From: Siphonodentalium dalli
Taxonomy: Eukaryota; Mollusca; Scaphopoda; Gadilida; Siphonodentaliidae
Assembly: GCA_032622095.1 (NCBI GenBank)
Contig: CP136061.1
Span: 20,092,991 to 20,156,990 of the forward strand
Reading direction: 5' to 3'
Length of the DNA stretch: 64,000 nt
The notes beneath the pieces were generated by a model, which made no database searches, was not told the DNA's origin, and worked only from the letters and a program-made list of their open reading frames with translations. Both the position numbers and the translations under genes were made by a program. Positions 21,700-34,260 of this stretch are shown piece by piece (position 1 is the first letter of the stretch; the number at the start of each line of letters is the position of its first letter).

Positions 21700-23027
21700 T
21701 ATCTCCAATGCCTGCCTACACAACATCTGTTGTAAAAATATAGAGATGCAGGGGAGCTGGGAACACCACAGAATACAGGGGTAAACCTTTCTCCGGTAAT
21801 ATGGACAACAGTGTTCATTATCTAGGTACATATTCCGAAGCGCCACTTGGATGTGCTATAAGTATAAATTCATATGAACAACCAGTAAATACATAGTGCA
21901 CTGACGTGAGAATTATAAAAATGAGAAGAGAAATCATCGAGATTTTGTGAAGGTTAAACTGGAAGCGTCTGCATAATGGATGAACCGATGTCGCGCATGC
22001 GCCGACAAAAACGGGAGGCCAACTGTGTGGTTTTAAAAATAACTCTTTAGTCGAGAAAAGAAATACAAGAATAAAAAATATTATTTTTACATTTCCATTT
22101 CAACAAAAGGGGTGTATTTAAAGTTAATGCACGTGACCTAAGCGGCCATATGGTTTACAATAAAGGTGCATAATCATGTTTTAGGGTGAAAATAGATAGT
22201 TTAGGTGGGTGATCTGCCAAAAATGTTTTAGTCCATGGGAGTGGAAAAATCTATGTCAGTGAACAGGTAGTAATGGTACAATTTGTATAGAATGCGTTTT
22301 TTACAATCTGGGTACATGTTTACATGGAATCGTTTACAGATACGATATAAAAAGCTGACGCACACAATTCAGAATGGTTAAAAAACCGAAAAGATGGCAT
22401 GCTAGAGGAATGAGTGTGATGGTGATTAGTATGATGTTGTTAATGAATATCATTAAAAAAATCAACGGTGTGTAGGCCCAAAATATATGGGTCCGAATTA
22501 AGTATATAAATATTGAAGTAAAATTTTAATTTAAAAGGTCATGTTCAAGTGTGACAAAGGAGGGAGGTGATTCAAGCTCTTAGTTTGATGTTACTCCGAC
22601 GTGTGTAACATGTTCTATCGGATCGTAATGGAATTGTTTGTAGGGACTTCATCAATATTTATTTCATCAACTATTTATTTTCTAACAAATTTGCATTTCA
22701 CCCAGTATCTTTTATCTTTTCACACTCTGGTAGACAATCTGGAGGAAGTTTATAGATAGACAATATATTTGAAAATAATAACTCAAACATTATTCTTAAA
22801 AATAAATTATATAACCTGGCATATGATATGTATATGCAAAAATGTACTATCCACTACCGGATGAGGTACGGCCCTTAATTATTTTGATGCTGGACCCAAA
22901 TTTTCTCTTGCCGGATAATAACCATTGAATATAGTTGCAGACAAAACCCAGATAATACTATTAGGACCAAGATATGTTCTTATCATCGCGTCTTTTTACC
23001 AATAGACTATCCTGGTATGTCGGTACA
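21700..23027 (-). mobile_element. Penelope-like retroelement copy 5, internally deleted
   Basis: 21720-21850 repeats 15545-15665, and 21850-22345 repeats 16540-17030 nearly base for base. At 22348 the sequence jumps to AAGCTGACGCACACAATTCAG, the N-terminal block seen at 6795, 11535 and 13605, so everything between the C-terminal and N-terminal coding ends is deleted. An LTR-like repeat follows (22590-22910), then R2. Confidence 0.7.
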
Positions 23028-23960
23028 CATGCAATTATCCATCTCCAAGTTGCGCTACAGCACATGTGGTTGACACTTTCATTAATTGAGTATCCAATCA
23101 AACCAATCGCTATTCACTTCTGTTGAGCCTACTTTGTGTTAATAACACATCGCTAAGTCTCGACGACTGCAGTCAGTTGTCTTTTATGCATTATCTTGTT
23201 GGATTGCGTATCTGTAGAAGTGAGCACAGTATTTTCCCCTAATTCAAAATATACTTATACTATGAGTCGTCGAGACCGAGTTGGGTTTGTAGATCTATCT
23301 GTATTAACCACCGCACAAATCCTGTTTCGTTATTAGAATGACCTTGATTTTATAATACTATATAAAATGTTGTGAAACCATTTTGTTGTTAAAAGGAAAA
23401 CGTTAATCAGAAACTTATAAATTGCTCGGATTGGTAATTTAATTGTTCACATTGTATAATAGTAAGAATTACCTGTGGGACACAGGGACGGTTTTTTTTT
23501 TACCACCAGATGGGACCCATCACAATTTTCCCAATTTCACTGAAAACACGGCCACCAGCAGCCATATTGAATTCTACACATTACATGACTAAATGCATCG
23601 GCACACCCTACCGGCCATTTTCTTCATCCTATCGTTGCCAAACTTCATATCTTTGTGGTGACCACTAACTATATGGTAGCCATTGTTTTGTCTCTGAATT
23701 TTGTTGAAAAATATGGACTTCAGTAGACATCTTGAAGTTAATCTTTGCATTCCAAATTTTGTTGTATTCGAAATTCAGTAAAACATATGGCTGCCTATGG
23801 CCATTTTGGAATTCACATTTGAATCAATCGTACACCAGACAGCCCACAATTATTGACGTAATGTTTTGAAAACAGTCATGTTTAGGATATCGCCTCTAAA
23901 TGGTTTCCCATATATAGACTTCGGCATTCAATCATGTTGGCATTTAGTATTGCAAAGACA
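23028..23960. repeat. R2 repeat copy c
   Basis: From CACATGCAATTATCCATCTCC onward it matches R2a and R2b, including the uninterrupted site GGATTGCGTATCTGTAGAAG (23202-23220). The CCACC-GCAGCCAT block follows at 23500-23900. Confidence 0.7.
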
Positions 23961-24990
23961 GACCAACTTTCAGCGATCCTTATATGCCCATTAACTGTAA
24001 CATTCGACATACATTAGCACCTATACAATTTGAGCTTCAGTGTCTTTGACACTTTCATTTCTATATTGTGTTTGTATTTTACTCTTTATTGACCAAATAT
24101 TTTAGTAGATCCTAGAGGTTCGCCCACATCATCTCGGTCAACAACATCTTGGAATATCAGTTAGGTTGATGCTGTTTTTGGACCGAGTCCTATTCCGATA
24201 CTGTTAAATAACGATATTTATGCCCAGGATGGGCGGAGGTTATGATATGTATGTCTTTGGATTATGTTAAATGTACAAGCTGTGTATATGAGCATAGAGA
24301 GCAGGCTTTCCCAAGCGTTATATCAAACATGAGTATATCAGAGATCCTTTCAATTATAAAAGAAACAAGATTTATAACAAAAACTTGTTTCCAGAAAATG
24401 TTGGTGTGTCCCGATATAAGATAAATGAATGTTAACTATATTGTAGCTTTTAATGCCCATATATCGTTGTTACCTCCATGTTCGATTATTCCTCGGAGGA
24501 ATTCCACTAGTATCATGCTCTTGGTAGATAATGACTAGACAGCGTCTGTTTCTTCACTTCTGTGTGTGTTGTGTTGAATGTGCATGTATCGTTCCGAGGG
24601 ACGAAATAAATGCATGTACTGCGTGTAGAGCAGCTAGTCGATGTCGCCTACTTCAGTCACATCGACCTCATCTGGAATCAATTATTATGTTTGAAATCTG
24701 ATAATATACAAAGAAATATCATCACACTTCACTATCATCAGAAACTTTCGAACAATTCATCCAGCAATGTAAACTGGTACATTTTCAACATAATTGGATA
24801 TTCTGCGTACATTTGAGTAGTAAGTGTGGTCCAGGACGTCATCCTGAATAATATCTTGCATGGGTTCAGTTTCGTCACTGTTAATTTCAGGATCACATAC
24901 TACCAGAGAGAACTATACTTGTGTGGCACATGGCTCTTACGTTACCATTGCAGCCACCTGTTACTCCTGTCCGAGAAAGAAGTGCATTGT
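23961..24990. other. No recognised feature
   Basis: Two 60-68 codon frames (24242-24424, 24610-24816) show no domain signal. Confidence 0.4.
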
Positions 24991-24998
24991 AAGCATTC

Positions 24999-26165
24999 TT
25001 AAATTGTCTTGACATGGATTGTTCCATCCAAATGCTCGTCTAAATGCACTGAAAAAGCTTGTAGGTGCATACATATAGAAGTTTCCCAGAACATTTTGTT
25101 GGACTGAGATATGTCTTCAACTGTTTGATCAAACTGCCAAGGTTGAGTGGAAAACCACGGACACCCATGTATCTTATAAATCCACTTATTGATGGTATCA
25201 CCCTTGGTGTCAGTGTGGGTGCATTGTACTAATATTTGCTTCACCTTTGAGAGGAATGACAACTGATTCAACGCTCTTCAATGATAGCGATATATTATAT
25301 ACTGATGCTTTTTTGGTGAACGGCTATTGAAAATGCGAAGAGTAACATAAGATCCCCATATCTCTGTGGCTTCTATGGTTTCGAAACATGGATTGCCAGA
25401 TACTCTCACAAATTAGCAACAAAAGAGCTGATGATCGACACTGCTAGACAAACGTTCATGTTCTGCTTTTGGAATTTAATGCGGTTTTGAGACAGCTTGT
25501 TAGCAGCACTGAGGCCTTCGTTTTGCTGAACTTCATTCAGTTTTCCATTTCACCTCATATTGTTTGCCATTCACATTAAATTAAATAGCTTCATATGTCT
25601 GCATTGTGTTCCTTGTGAGTTTCATCAGATGATCAAAAAACAAGTGTCTACTGTTATCATGTGAATTTTGAAAACTGCATTTCAGTGCTGTTGGTTTCAG
25701 TGAACACCCAAAATTCTTGACCATTGTCTGATTTGCTGAGAGACCGTTCATGGCCAAAGCTGTTATACCTATTTATTCCAGTTTGTGAATCCCATGATTG
25801 GTGTAATTTCCCTGTGTCTCAGTCTCCGCATATACGCCCGCTGTTAAAGAGTATCCTATTGGTATATTCCAGTACCACATATAATCACTGCCATTGTTAC
25901 AGCATTGGCTTCAGGCATTCAAATCTCCGGACCCATTCCCAAAATCAACATGTACAACCAGTGACCTCTTGGTCCCATTCGGTATGTTTCCTTACACTCT
26001 TATCATAATCACGCTTCTTTTTCGTGAATTGGATAACTTGTTCTGAGAATCCTGGTTGGCTGTTAACGACTGATAACAACTGTCTTATTGTGTGTGGTGC
26101 ACGCAGAAAGACAATTTTGATAGCATATTCGTATGATGTTGCTCCATAGAAGATCAGTGTATCAC
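24999..26165 (-). pseudogene. P-element/THAP9-like transposase pseudogene
   Basis: Minus-strand blocks follow the family order: YEYAIKIVFLRAPHTIRQLL with SQPGFSEQ (about 26060-26160), VVHVDFGNGSGD (26000), WNIPIGYSLTAGVY (25850), ALAMNGLSANQTMVKNFGC (25730), a segment ending FFDHLMKLTRN (25625), GKQYEVKWK (25570), GLSAANKLSQNRIKFQKQNM (25480) and IFNSRSP (25320). P and THAP9 transposases have LPHP-TL, VD, PIGYFL, ...CDG..N...LG, D-HM-KL-RN and GL-LANKL at these places. The second acidic position reads N (MNG for CDG). In-frame stops and frame changes are present. A 90-codon tail (24999-25271) is still open. The THAP DNA-binding domain was not found. Confidence 0.8.
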
Positions 26166-26850
26166 ATTTCTTCTGTCCTTCAGTATAACTCCTATCTCAG
26201 TATCTGTTGTTCTTATGAGAACTTTCTTTTGTCGGTTCCGCGAGCCAGGAATGTCCGACCTTCGTCTGATTTCCACAGGATACTGAGCGAATTCTTTGAA
26301 TATTTCTCTATCCGCGCTTCTAAATTAGAACAAAAAACTTTCAAATGTTACCCGAAAGGAATTAACTTGGTCGCCGCCATTGTCTCACGTCGTTTATCAA
26401 CTACAACAACATCGGGAGTCAGAAAATAAACCAAGCTCTTTCCATAACCAACTGGCAGATTAATAATTGGAATAAATTAATTGAAATCACTGCCATTGAA
26501 AATATACACCAGTGTATATCAGATTGTTCCTTCGTGATTTCATATTGGCCAATTCGTTTGCTCGTTCACAGCACATTTGGAAGACTGATCGAAAAACGAG
26601 CTTTGCAAGCTTACATGTATTTATTTCCTGTAAAGAATAGCAAGGTGAACACCGTTAACCCATATGCTGTTTTCCAGAAGGCAATGACTCCCCGAAATAT
26701 CAAATTTGAGTGTAGAGATCAGCCTTATACCACCACACTCCCCAGAACAATATCAGATAATAGGTGAGGGGTCATGTTTTGTAATAAATAACATCATTTG
26801 TGGGATGAGTATCATGTTGCTACGTCACTTTGTTTCCATTTTCAACAAGT
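26166..26850. other. No recognised feature
   Basis: Two plus-strand frames (26133-26429, 26534-26767) lack motifs. The N-terminal part of the P-type transposase may lie here in unrecognisable form. Confidence 0.35.
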
Positions 26851-26854
26851 AAAA

Positions 26855-27215
26855 TGTCGATAAACGCTCTTTGTTTTAAATATAATAATCTTCAGCGAAC
26901 GCTCTTTATATCCTTCATTGTTTTGTGCTCAAACTGAGGCGATTGACTTTATTCCCTGTTCCATGGTTTTAAAAAGACCTGGCTCATTGAACCTTCAAAC
27001 TATATTTACCCGGTATGTTACATGGAAGAAGGGTGAGAAATACCCACTTAGATTGTATATACCCTGGGTAAAACTTCCGACAGTTGCAATAATTATTTTT
27101 GGGAAAGAGAGAAACACTCATTAATCTGACAATATCAGGAATAAATTAACAAACAATGCTCTTTATTGTTTTGTGCTAAAACGTAGTCTACATCAAATGT
27201 CTAGATTTACGACAT
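26855..27215. repeat. Dispersed ACGCTCTTTAT repeat, second copy
   Basis: Contains AAACGCTCTTTG, GAACGCTCTTTATATCC, TTGTTTTGTGCTCAAACTGAGGC, AATATCAGGAATA and GCTCTTTATTGTTTTGTGCT, matching 1580-1985. A 20-bp unit (GAATAGTATGGGTCGATTAT) is duplicated immediately after, at 27233-27275. Confidence 0.5.
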
Positions 27216-27521
27216 ACATGTATGTGAATTTCGGAATAGTATGGGTCGATTATGAATAGTATGGGTCGATTATGAAGCTATTTGCGCGAGGATATGTTGT
27301 CCAGTTACAACAATTTCATCAAAAGCCGATTGTGTTATCCAAATTAGTCTATTATTAATAAATGTTCAATACAGCACCAAGCACGGTATCATATTTGCCG
27401 AAAAAGTCCTATAATAAACAAAATGTCTTGGCAGTTTGGATGGTGAGCGAATATTGTTTATACAGCCTGTTCTCATGAAAACCTAACATTATATGCTTAT
27501 AATATAACTTGTTTTATGAAG

Positions 27522-27625
27522 ATAATCTGCTTAGAATCGCCTCATTTTCAGTCGATAATGTGCTGAAAATGAGAGCAATTTAGTCAAATTATCGACTCAT
27601 AATGAGGCGATTCTAAGCAGATTAT
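27522..27625. repeat. 38-bp inverted repeat, 28-nt spacer
   Basis: The arms at 27522-27559 and 27588-27625 (ATAATCTGCTTAGAATCGCC...) are complementary except for two or three positions near the inner end. This is a compact foldback element. Confidence 0.85.
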
Positions 27626-27885
27626 GTGCGGACAATGACACAAATAAGCAAACTCACGACTATTTAGGTGTACGCTCTATTAACGAGTGTTTCACTGTGG
27701 ACCACACAATAAACAGAAATAACGGATATGATCCATTTCTGCTTATTTCAGAATCAAATAATAATTCATTTACTTATTTCACACTATATGTCGACTATGT
27801 GCGTATTAGCACGTGGATATGTTGTGTTTATAACTTTCATATGTGGTGCTTCCTATTTCAAAGTTGAGTTCATCAACATGTGCCA

Positions 27886-28228
27886 TCACTAATGCTGAAG
27901 GGGTCACTCTCACCAAAATAAGTGCTGAAGGGTACACAGGGTTTGAAAATATGCTGAAGGGTACACAGGGTTTGTGATCGGCACTAACACCGTTAATTAA
28001 ACTGTTTCTGAAAGTCTGGCGCACATTATCAGTTTGTTTACAGTTAATTTTAATGTCCATTGGAACGTAAACAATTATTCTCTAACAGAAATCATGACAG
28101 GTACGAAAACTAAACGTCACTTAGAACGACATTTCAAAACATGTGTACCCTTCAGCACATTTTCAAAACCTGTGTACCCTTCAGCACTTTTTTTTTTGGT
28201 GAGGGTGACCCCTTCACCGTCACTAATG
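27886..28228. mobile_element. Foldback element with 9-bp target duplication
   Basis: TCACTAATG occurs directly at 27886-27894 and 28220-28228, flanking a 325-bp element. Its inverted arms of about 80-90 bp start (C/G)TGAAGGGGTCAC(T/C)CTCACC and each contain a doubled GTGCTGAAGGGTACACAGG. There is no coding. A 9-bp duplication with long inverted repeats suggests a non-autonomous Mutator-like element. Confidence 0.8.
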
Positions 28229-28239
28229 TAAACACATAT

Positions 28240-28770
28240 TTATATATATATATTTCCATGTGTAACTGTGGTAGATTGGGACTACACGTTGTGTTGTGGT
28301 TGAAGGACGAAAACCGGCGAGTAGTTTCTACATTGCAAAATGATCCGCGACATGGCTCCCAATGGTATCAGGTAGACCCTAGAGAGGTATCATTTAGGCG
28401 CTTAAACGGAAACAAGGGTCTCGATTTGGCTAGAAACTGTCTAGGCTTATATATTAAAATGCTGGGAACCAATATCGTGCGTGATCACACCACCATGGTA
28501 GGTTCAACTGTCCTATCTAGCTCTGGTATAATTACATGCCATTTCAGTGCATCCTGGTTATCTGATGCAAAATAATGCGGCATCGATGGGGCGCACAGCA
28601 TTCTGTTACAAAACCAGCATGCTGTTAAATAACATTTGCATGAATAGAACAGTATTACCGATTCGTAAATAATGTAAAAATCCGCACGCCACAGTGTTAC
28701 CCCAACCGATTTCAGCTGGTTTACGTCTAAGAAAGGGACTAAGGCTCAGTGTGTGTTCATTTCAATCTAG
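28240..28770. other. Open frame without recognised function, not called as a gene
   Basis: A plus-strand frame runs to 28575. About its last 105 codons lie outside the foldback element, but it has no known motif, no splice context and an upstream half made of transposon sequence. Confidence 0.3.
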
Positions 28771-29440
28771 ATTTGTCTCTCTCTATCTGTCGGTCCGCTA
28801 TATGAATTAGCAGCGTACCTCCAAAGGGATCCAAACGGCTCTAATAGGAGTATACTAGTCACAATGGTGCAAATTAAAATGTCTAAACAGACGCTGTCAA
28901 CGTCTGGGGTAGAAAATGGGGAGAGGCAACACATTCGATGATATTTATTTTTGTCGCTGATTACCACCAAATATAAACGTAATCAACTCCGTGCTACGAG
29001 GAATCCAATGGTGTTGTATAAAATAATGTTTAGTCAATATTTATACGAAACCTATATATAGTCACCTCTATGATACGAGGAAGATAATGGTGTGATTTGA
29101 AGAAAGCGAAGTGGTCCTATTAGAGTCAGGGTTGGGGATGGGAGGGATACAAAATGTGTAAAAATGTCGCTACCTCTCCTCCATTCTACTAGGAATCTTA
29201 ATGGTGTCGATACTGTCCATGGAATAGGTGCTGGAATTGGGAGAGGATAGAAGCAATATTGATAAAAGAATTGTATAATGTTGTGGTATGTTTCACGATG
29301 GGAGCCGTCAGTCAGTGATTGAGTCAGAGGAGAGCACCAGTATTGGTGTGGTTCAACGATAACATATTGGCGTCGTTGGTGATGGGGAGCGACACAGTGG
29401 TATCATCTGAGTTAGGGTGGGGGTTGCAACACTTAACATT
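28770..29440. repeat. Dispersed units of the Helitron-borne satellite family
   Basis: Words such as TACGAGGAATCCAATGGTGTTG, CACCTCTATGATACGAGGAAG, AATGGTGTGATTT and GAGTCAGGGTTGGGG match the units at 31700-33100. A CTATCTGTCGGTCCG start resembles the element's 5' region. Probably a diverged second element; ends were not resolved. Confidence 0.5.
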
Positions 29441-31500
29441 TAAAAAAAAAACGACATTTCAAACCGAACAACATTGTACATACTTACGGGACTAATCACT
29501 GACGATAAACAAACAACAATCGACTATGCCAATGAGAGGTACTAAATATAATCCATGCATGTAAAAGAATGTGATACCCATTTTTGGGTATCTTGTTTTT
29601 TTTTGCATGTACAGAAGTAGCATGACCATGGTTTGTCGTCTTCCTGCTGCCCCTGAATGAAGATATATAAACATAAGGATGGCGGATGAATTTAAAGATG
29701 TATTCAGGGTTCGGTACTGCTTCACATCACTTTAACCCGGGACACACCGGGTCATCATGTTAGTTGCATCATATGTGCTTGAGCAAATTATCAGTTCTGA
29801 TCGATAACATAAAATGTTCTTCTGATGAGAATTGAAGAATCAGATTGCTCCCTCGCACCAATATAGCATGTGTGAGAAATTTCTAGTCAACCAACACCCT
29901 TGATATAATTTTAACACTCAATATGAGAAATGGATCATGGCAAATGCGCACCATTTCGTAAAATACCTACTACAATACATCACAGCGACTACTAAAATAC
30001 TAAAATCGTTCTTAGATTTTAATCGGTTGTGTGACTTGTGTCCATTAGATCTCGCTGCTATAAGCATTGCAGGACTGCAGGGATTCTCTCTTAATATGCT
30101 TCGTTTACCAGGAACCATGTTCACGCAGTATCGCTGGGCTTCTGTCAATCGGAAAATCTTCGTTTTTTTTTGCTAGTCGTGTATACCAATAAAGCAACAT
30201 ATTTTGGTGCAAATAGGTTCATATTAAACCTAAATATTCGCATAGGCTCATAGTGAACTTATTCGCACGTGTTAAGTCGTTGAATGGCGCGACCCACAAT
30301 TAAAACACAGTACAGCGATAATAGGATTCTATAGAACTTATTGGTTAATATTGATCCTATTTCGACCTCCAAATAGGTTATATTGCGCCTATGATCCAGG
30401 AGAACAAAGAACGGGTTGTTGAACCGTCTCTCTCCAATGTTAAAGCCGGCAGACTTCAAAATGATGATATGGCCGCGTAGGTTTCTAGAGGTGATTTTCC
30501 GAATAACACCTTGGCAAGACAGTTCTAGAAACTGTCTAAGAGATGAGTTATTTATAAGAAGCCATATGAGCATGACGTTCCTGGTCTATCGCAACACATT
30601 AAGACGTAAATGACAGTGGTTTCACAAAGCTTAACGAAGACTTGCATACGATGCACAATTAATGGGATAGAATAATAATGACACTTTTCATCAATTTCAC
30701 GTCTGCTTAGTCACGCATTATATGTGTGTGAGTTCATATCCATGATATACCAGTTGTTATGCTCCAATTCAACTCGGGCTTGACATATTTATTATGAAAA
30801 TAAATAGAGATGATATTTACCAGGCTACACATTTGGAATATTAGTTTATAAATTTCTTATATCTGCAAGCTCAAGTCATTATGTAGGATACACATAATTC
30901 CATAATGTTTTAACTAATTCCTGATTGGTTTGTCAACCAGCCCAGTATCTAGCATTATGCAGTACCACTCATACTACAAGTCTACTGGAGCAACTTCTAA
31001 TATACTAAATGACAAGTAGTCACTATGCCAGACTTGGATACTGTATATGTTGTGATAGAAACATATAATCTGAGTTGATTGCCATGCACTGTTGTCAGTT
31101 ATATTCTAGCCATTGATAGTCACATTAATGTTTGAGATAATTGCTCGCTCTTTTTCCATAATCTAAACTTAAAGGTCTTAGTTGCATCAGGACAAGTTTA
31201 TTTATTTCAGTTTTGCATTTCTCGAAGCTGTTTATGTTTACAAGACCGTTGAAGTTGCCAGACTCTTTGATTTATTAGTGGCTGTTATATAATACCATGT
31301 TAAATTTTATCAAGAAAGATCTTAAGTTTATTTTATATAGTTTCACATTTTATAAGATATATATTTTTACACGACTTGAATTTCTGGTCTCAATGAAAAC
31401 CCTAATTTAGTTTAATTATAACGTTTTTGATCTTTATTTACATCACAAAGGTGACAACATATAACCTACGCAATATTTATGATTGAACAACATCTGTCTA
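29441..31500. other. No recognised feature
   Basis: Frames at 29492-29725, 29918-30176 and 30259-30613 overlap on opposite strands and have no protein character. Confidence 0.4.
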
Positions 31501-31515
31501 TCTTATATCTATATT

Positions 31516-31550
31516 TGCGAATGTCTGTCTGTCTGTCTGTCTGTCTGTGT
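31516..31550. repeat. (GTCT)n microsatellite
   Basis: About eight GTCT units at the Helitron 5' end. A shorter run recurs near 32872-32900. Confidence 0.9.
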
Positions 31551-31699
31551 TCAATAGAAATTCACAGGGGACCATCTAGATGATGCCAAAGGGGTCTACT
31601 AGGAGTAGCTTTTTACGAGAAAGATAATGGTCGGGGTTAGAATGTTCTAAAGTGACGCCGTTGTTGTCAGGGGCAGAAAAGGCGGAGGGGCAGAAAAAA

Positions 31700-33100
31700 A
31701 ATTTGTCGCCGATTGCCACCAAACTTATATATAATCATCCCCATAATATGAGGAATCTAATGGCGTGGTTTAAATATTTCAAAAGTCGCGCCTTTCGCGT
31801 CAGGGGTGCCCGGAAGGGGGGCCAAATTTGTTTTCTGTCGGCGATTGCCACGAAACTTACATATAATCATCCCCATGATATGAAGAATCCAACGGTGTGG
31901 TTTAAATATGTAAAAAGTGGCGTCGTTTGAGTCAGGGATGAACGGAAGGGGAGAGGGGCACCAAAATTGATAAAACTAATTTTAGCGCCGATTTCCACCA
32001 AATTGATATATATTCTTCTTCATGATACAAGGAATCTAATTGTGCGATTTAACAACGCCAAATTGTTGTTTTTGGATGAGAGATTGGGAGGGGTGGGCAC
32101 TAAATTTGATAATAAGTCGCCGATTGCCACCACACTTTTACAAAATCATCCCCATGGTATGAGGAGTCTAATGGTGTGGCTTTTATCAGTCAAATATGGC
32201 CTCATTCGAGTCAGGGTTGCATTGAAAGGGACAGGGGCACCAAAATTGATGCACAATTTTTTTAGCGCCAATTTCCACCAAATTGATTCACGTTCTTATC
32301 CATGATACGAGGACTCTAATCGTGATTTAAAGACGCCATAGTGGTGCTGTTTGGGTGAGAGATGGAGAGGGGAGGGATTGGCACCAAATTTGATAAAACA
32401 AATTGTTTAGTCGCCGATTAGCACCAAACTTATAAACAATCATCTCCATGATATCAGGAGTGTAATCGTGTGGTTTAAGGATGTCACAAGTGGGGCCATT
32501 CGAGTCAGTGGTGTAGAGATGAGAGGGACACAAAACATTATATCTATATGTTTAGTGCCGATTTCCACCAGATTGATACATATTCTTCTCCGTGATACGA
32601 GGAATCTTATCGTGTGGTTTAGATACACCAAATTGGTGCCCTATGGGTGAGAGATATGGGGACCTTAAATTTGATACGAATTTGTATACTCGCCAATTTT
32701 CACCAATTTCATATATATGCATCTCTAATATATAATGAGTCTTAGTGTGTGCAGCTTGAGTCCGAAATAGGGACGGGGAGGGTCACCAAAACTGATACAA
32801 AATATTTTTAGTACCAATTACCATTAAATTCAGACACGTTCTTCTCAAATGATACAAGAAATAAAATCGTGCTGTCTGTCTGTCTTTTTGTGTGTCTGTG
32901 TGCGTTCTATATATAACTTCACGCGGTACAATCGAGATGGCACCAAGGCGTTCTAAAAGGGGTAACTTTTTACAAGGAAGTTAATGGTGCGGGTTAAAAT
33001 TTTATAAAATGACGCTGTTGGTGGGAGGGGAAATTTAAAAAATATTGTGAAATTGTTTTGTCGCTGATTTCCACCAAACGAATACATAATCACCTTCGCA
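31700..33100. repeat. About 142-bp tandem array with alternating dimer structure
   Basis: Anchor words GCCGATT(G/T)CCACCAAA recur near 31700, 31845, 31985, 32120, 32265, 32410, 32555, 32690, 32812 and 33060. Type A units (ACTT...AATCATCCCCAT...ATGAGGA) alternate with type B units (ATTGATA...ATTCTTC...GATACGAGGA), giving a higher-order period near 285 bp. A partial repeat of the element's 5' start (CTGTCTGTCT ... AAAGG-GT-TAC-TTTTTAC) lies near 32870-33000. Confidence 0.75.
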
Positions 33101-34260
33101 ATATGGCGTTGTTCGAGTCAGCATTGCATCAACAATTGATTTAATAAACCAAATTCATACACGTTTTTCTCTAATGATATACCATGGGTTAAATCACATT
33201 TGGTATCGTTTGCGTCACGGATGGCGAGCGGATATGCACTATCATTGATAAGATTGCTATTCGCCGATATCGACATATAAGTTATATACAGTCCCCAGGC
33301 CATCTCCATATCATTTTAAGTAGTTGGGCGTTCACATTTCACAATCCCGACATATGGTGACCCACATAAGTCACTTGAACAATTATATCTTCTTAACAGT
33401 AATATTTATATGGGAATGGCAATCAAGGCATTCACACAATTAGCTAGCAAAAATAGATAACTAGAAGAAGCATTAAACGTATATTTATCATTCTATTGAA
33501 GAGATACATATATTCGTGCAAACAGAGATCTCGAACCATCAGAGGATTGCATATATATATAATAACAAAATTTAGTCTGTTCCATTCAATACAGTTTCCA
33601 CAAAAAGTTACAATTTGTCAAGAGATATGGAAGGCCTGTTCACAAATAGTGGTCACAGTGTGCAGTCAAATATAGTTTCTTCTGATATACAAGAAAATGC
33701 AGTTAGTAGCACAAGACTATTCAGGATCCTACCAATACTGACATCTGACAAGGGTTTTAGAACAGACTCATCGACTGACATAAACTCAAAATCTCGCTCT
33801 GTATATGCGCAGCAACATTTCGTTTAAACTAAGAATATTTAGCCAATATATATAGCACCATGAACATAGGAGCACCTGGAATTTCTTTGCAACATCTGTA
33901 TCTTCATGGTGATATGAAAGCCAGGTGTCCTCGAGATCTTAGTCCAACCCACTAGATTGATTGATACATCTCAATGTGTAAAACCCAATTATCATCTTTT
34001 ATCGAACTAATGTGTTTATGATGTTCATGTATCATATTATAACGTCCAATGTATACGCAGTTCTAAATAAATAAATACTTCATAAATTGACAAGGTGAGC
34101 CACTACTTATATTCCATGACTGTAATAATCATCTTTGTGATGCTATTTGAATATACAATTTATGAGAAAACGTATAGCACTTTAAGCAAGAGCATTCTCT
34201 ATTCCCAACAAATATCCACAGCATACATTAACCCTGGGCAACGCCGGGTAGCCCTGCTAG

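Larger units (their letters stand above)
31501..34260 (+). mobile_element. Non-autonomous Helitron with internal satellite array
   Basis: The 5' end reads A|TCTTATATCTATATTTGCG followed by a (GTCT)n tract. The 3' end has an imperfect hairpin ACCCTGGGCAACGCCGGGT (34231-34249), seven further bases, then CTAG|T at 34257-34260. Helitrons insert between A and T, start TC, and end CTRR after a short hairpin; all four are present. Length is 2.76 kb. There is no Rep/helicase frame. The interior is dominated by tandem repeats, as in the HINE/pearl-type elements of bivalves. Confidence 0.75.

Noticed and set aside
28141-28575. 144-codon plus-strand frame
   Set aside because: Its first third is foldback-transposon sequence and the remainder shows no motif or splice signals.
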